This document shows, in pieces, positions 13,353 through 16,040 of a stretch of 16,040 bases of DNA. Positions within the stretch are counted from its first letter, which is position 1. Each line of letters opens with the position of its first letter. The notes below the pieces were generated by a model. That model searched no databases, was not told the origin of the DNA, and worked only from the letters and a program-made list of their open reading frames with translations. Source of the DNA: JBEKYD01 sp049509915 (lineage in GTDB: Bacteria > Acidobacteriota > Terriglobia > Bryobacterales > Bryobacteraceae); contig JBEKZL010000254.1 of the NCBI GenBank assembly GCA_049509915.1, forward strand, positions 1 through 16,040, in the 5' to 3' direction. The translations under genes were made by a program, and so were the position numbers.

Positions 13353-16040
13353 CTCAGGAGTGACCGCAAGGGTTGTTTTGTGGCTCGGTTGCCTGGCGGC
13401 TTTGGCCGCGATTCCGGAGCGGCTGCGCGCCCAGGGAGAAACCACCAGCGCCATTGGGGGCACCGTCGCCGATTCCACCGGAGCCGCCATGGCCGACGCA
13501 GTGGTAACCATCGTCAGCCAGGAAACGGGGTCGAAGCGAAGCGAGAAAACCGACGCTGCCGGGCGTTTCAACTTCCCGCAGTTGAAGCCGGGGGCTTATA
13601 CCGTCGCGGCCGCCGCAGTGGGGTTCGAGCCGCAAAGCCGCGATTCGGTTTCCGCGGGCCTGGGGCAAACCCAGTCGGTCAACTTCGTGTTGAAAGTCGC
13701 CGCCCAATGGGGAGAAGTGCTGGTGACTGGCGAGGCGCCGCTGGTGAATCCCGACAATCCGAATACCGCGACGACGCTGACCGCGGCGGCACTGGAAGAT
13801 CTGCCCAATCCCGGCGGCGATATGACGTATCCCTTGCAGTTCGCCGCCGGCGCCCTGATGAATACCGCCGGCAGCGGCAACGACTTCGTCGGCGGCACCA
13901 ACGGCTACGGCAACGTCCAATTCAATGGACTGCCGGCGCTTGCCAATGGCTATATCGTGGATGGACTCGAAACCAACGACCCGCTCACCAACCTGAATAG
14001 CGGCCTCTCCACCAACCTGGTGCTCGGCCTGAACTCCATCGCCGAGGTCACCGTGAATACGCTCTCCTACGCCGTGGACCAGGGCCGCTACGGCGCCTCG
14101 CAAGTCAATTACGTCACCAAGTCGGGCACCAACCAGTTTCACGGAAACCTGTATGAGCTATGGAACGGATCGCGGTTCAACGCGGCCGACTTTTTCACCA
14201 GCGCCACGGCCGGCAATCACCAGCCCCGTTCGACGGTGAACCACTTCGGCGGCAGCCTGGGAGGGCCGATCCGGCGCAACAAGCTGTTCTTCTTCTTCGA
14301 CACCGAATGGGTGCGGATCGCGCTGCCGATCGTCTCCGCCACGACGGTTCCGACAGGTGCTTTTCAAAGCTACGTGCTGCAACAACTGCCGCTGGGCGGC
14401 ACCGACACGGTGACCGGGTCCACCTACCAGCCGGCGCCGCAACAGGTGCCGTTCTACCGCAAAATGTTCAGCCTCTACGCGAACACCGCCGGAACGCCGC
14501 TGGCTGTTCCGGGCTGCCCTTTCGACAGCGACGGCAGTCCGGCGGCCGGCTTACCTCAGGACGGAAACGGCTGCGCGAACCGACAAAGCGTCTCGCATTC
14601 CAGCGACGATGGCGAACAGGTCCAGACCGCCCGCATCGATTACAACATCGACGAAGCCAACACTACCTGGTATCGCTTTCAGGCCGACACGGGACTGCAG
14701 GCAGCCTACACGGACCCGATCAATCCCTTGTTCGATTCGGCTTCCCCGCAACCGCTCTATTCCTTCGCGGCCGGCTACACCCACATTTTTTCGCCGAAGC
14801 TAGTGAATTACTTCAATCCGGCGTTTTCCTGGTATGAGAGTCTCTTCGGGCCGAACGATTTGGCCAAGACATTGTCGGCGTTCCCCATCGTGCTCCAGGG
14901 CAGTGGCGTGGACGCGCCCTTTACTACCGTGGGCGGCCTGGACAATACCTGGGTGCAAGGGCGGCGGGCCAGCCGGTTCTTCCTCAACGACAACCTGGCG
15001 TGGACCATCGGCGCGCATGAACTCCGCTTCGGAACCAACACCCGGATCTTCCGCCTGAACGACTACGACTTCGGCGAGGGAACGGTGCCGCTGGTCAGTT
15101 ACACCACGCTGGCGCAGTTCATCTATGGCGTGGCTTCCACCGCGTCCCAGACATTTCCGCTGGCCGATTCGCAGCCGTATAACTTCCTTAACGTCGATCT
15201 CTACGCGCAGGATACCTGGAAGGTGACATCGAAGGTGACGTGGACCTTTGGCCTCCGTGCGACGCACAACGCCAACCCGGTGAATCCGCACGACGCGGTG
15301 GCGCGACTGGCGGGTTCCTTTGGCGCCATCTCCCACGACGTGAACCAGCCGCTAAACGCAGCGCTCCATACGGGACTGGGAAACGTTTTCGATTCCACGC
15401 CGCTCGCGATCCTGCAGCCGCGCACGGCGATCGCCTGGCAGGCCGCGCCCAAAACCGTCCTCCGGAGCGGATTCGGCCTGTTCAGCGATCTGCTGCCGGG
15501 CAGCGTGGCCGATCTGGTGGGCGTAAACCCTCCCTACTCGGAAACGTTTCAGGGCGGGCTGCTCGGAACCGTCGGCGGCACCGCCATCGCTCCGGGCGTG
15601 CCCAATAGCGCCGTCGACGCCACGGCTGCCGCCAGCCGCGCCTTCAACTCCGGATTCGCCTCGGGCCAACTTTCCTGCGCGTCGCTGCTATCCAGTCCAA
15701 GCGCCTGTTTGCAGCCGGTCGCGGTCACCGCCGTGCCGGACGGGAAGCTGCGGGCTCCTTATTTCATGCAGTGGAGTTTCGGTGTCGAACACGAGGCCGG
15801 CAACGTTCATTTGCGTGTCCAGTATGTCGGCACGCGCGCGGTAAACCAGCCGTACACGACTCAGGTGAATGGCGATCAGACGGTGTGCCAGGGCTGTTTC
15901 GCCCCGTTCCCTTATGCTACGCCGGCCGACGGCAGATTTGCAGCCGTCACGCAACTCGCCACCGGCGCCAACAGCCACTACAACGGCCTTCAAACCACCG
16001 CCGAGAAGCGGCTGGGACATGGCTTGGAGATGCAGGCAAA
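13345..16040 (+). CDS. TonB-dependent outer-membrane receptor with N-terminal carboxypeptidase-regulatory-like domain (3' end outside window)
   Basis: The frame stays open for 898 codons to the window end. A signal peptide (VVLWLGCLAALAAIPERLRA-Q) precedes a carboxypeptidase-regulatory-like domain, about residues 35-115 (AIGGTVADSTGAAMADAVVT to LKPGAYTVAA). A TonB plug follows at about 125-250 (GEAPLVNPDN, VQFNGLPALANGYIVDGLE, then VNYVTKSGTNQFHGNLYEL). The rest is beta-barrel (GGSLGGPIRRNKLFFFFDTEW, DLYAQDTWKVTSKVTWTFGLR, SHYNGLQTTAEKRLGHGLEMQ). This is the Oar-like class common in acidobacteria. The ligand is unknown; a divergent MntR-type regulator hints at metal control. The start is doubtful. 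ATG 13345 lies on the predicted transcription start. GTG 13360 gives a good signal peptide, and TTG 13378 follows AAGGG (13368-13372). Confidence 0.88.
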   Translation, partial: MPNSGVTARVVLWLGCLAALAAIPERLRAQGETTSAIGGTVADSTGAAMADAVVTIVSQETGSKRSEKTDAAGRFNFPQLKPGAYTVAAAAVGFEPQSRDSVSAGLGQTQSVNFVLKVAAQWGEVLVTGEAPLVNPDNPNTATTLTAAALEDLPNPGGDMTYPLQFAAGALMNTAGSGNDFVGGTNGYGNVQFNGLPALANGYIVDGLETNDPLTNLNSGLSTNLVLGLNSIAEVTVNTLSYAVDQGRYGASQVNYVTKSGTNQFHGNLYELWNGSRFNAADFFTSATAGNHQPRSTVNHFGGSLGGPIRRNKLFFFFDTEWVRIALPIVSATTVPTGAFQSYVLQQLPLGGTDTVTGSTYQPAPQQVPFYRKMFSLYANTAGTPLAVPGCPFDSDGSPAAGLPQDGNGCANRQSVSHSSDDGEQVQTARIDYNIDEANTTWYRFQADTGLQAAYTDPINPLFDSASPQPLYSFAAGYTHIFSPKLVNYFNPAFSWYESLFGPNDLAKTLSAFPIVLQGSGVDAPFTTVGGLDNTWVQGRRASRFFLNDNLAWTIGAHELRFGTNTRIFRLNDYDFGEGTVPLVSYTTLAQFIYGVASTASQTFPLADSQPYNFLNVDLYAQDTWKVTSKVTWTFGLRATHNANPVNPHDAVARLAGSFGAISHDVNQPLNAALHTGLGNVFDSTPLAILQPRTAIAWQAAPKTVLRSGFGLFSDLLPGSVADLVGVNPPYSETFQGGLLGTVGGTAIAPGVPNSAVDATAAASRAFNSGFASGQLSCASLLSSPSACLQPVAVTAVPDGKLRAPYFMQWSFGVEHEAGNVHLRVQYVGTRAVNQPYTTQVNGDQTVCQGCFAPFPYATPADGRFAAVTQLATGANSHYNGLQTTAEKRLGHGLEMQA

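Noticed and set aside
12498..13571. A 357-codon minus-strand frame reaching far upstream of the DtxR-family repressor
   Set aside because: The extra N-terminal part is antisense to the TonB receptor and has no domain. The family start fits ATG 13205 or GTG 13196.

Overview
The window is GC-rich, gene-dense bacterial DNA. It most resembles an acidobacterium of the Solibacter/Bryobacter type. The support is a large TonB-dependent receptor with an N-terminal carboxypeptidase-regulatory-like domain, a tandem pair of secreted proteins built from the same beta-sandwich domains, and an ExeA-type ATPase. The taxonomic call is inference from gene content. No rRNA or tRNA gene, CRISPR array or insertion sequence was recognised, and no stretch longer than 300 bases lacks a gene.

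Left part (1-2231, plus strand): the end of a nitrogen-fixation cluster. It holds the 3' part of nifB (FeMo-cofactor assembly), a thioredoxin-fold [2Fe-2S] ferredoxin, nifV (homocitrate synthase) and a one-domain molbindin. Spacing is tight (gaps of 13 and 6 bases, then a 20-base overlap), so this looks like one transcript supplying the iron-sulfur core, electrons, organic ligand and molybdenum handling for nitrogenase cofactor. Convergent to it (2243-4245, minus strand) is a two-gene unit: a MauE/DoxX-like membrane protein carrying a thioredoxin-like CTHC domain, translationally coupled through TGATG to a short, divergent acetate kinase.

Middle part (4430-9090): a small secreted or anchored protein; a 478-residue protein joining a catalytically degenerate JAB/MPN (JAMM) domain to an ExeA/GspA-like AAA+ ATPase; a four-CxxC zinc-ribbon protein directly after it; a DedA membrane protein in a minus-strand pair with a small membrane-anchored partner; a small basic Lys/Ala-rich protein; a tiny two-helix membrane protein; and a DoxX-family protein.

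Right part (9365-16040): two tandem secreted carboxypeptidase-regulatory-like proteins (ATGA overlap), then a divergent pair made of a MntR-type DtxR-family repressor (minus) and a TonB-dependent receptor (plus) that runs off the window end. Two 14-bp inverted repeats with the same layout (TTAGK-N4-MCTAA) lie at the repressor's own start and across the receptor's predicted -10 and start region. They suggest a metal-responsive, autoregulated outer-membrane uptake locus. The most notable items are this operator pair and the pseudo-JAMM/ExeA fusion with its zinc-ribbon neighbour. The divergent acetate kinase/redox-membrane pair is also unusual.
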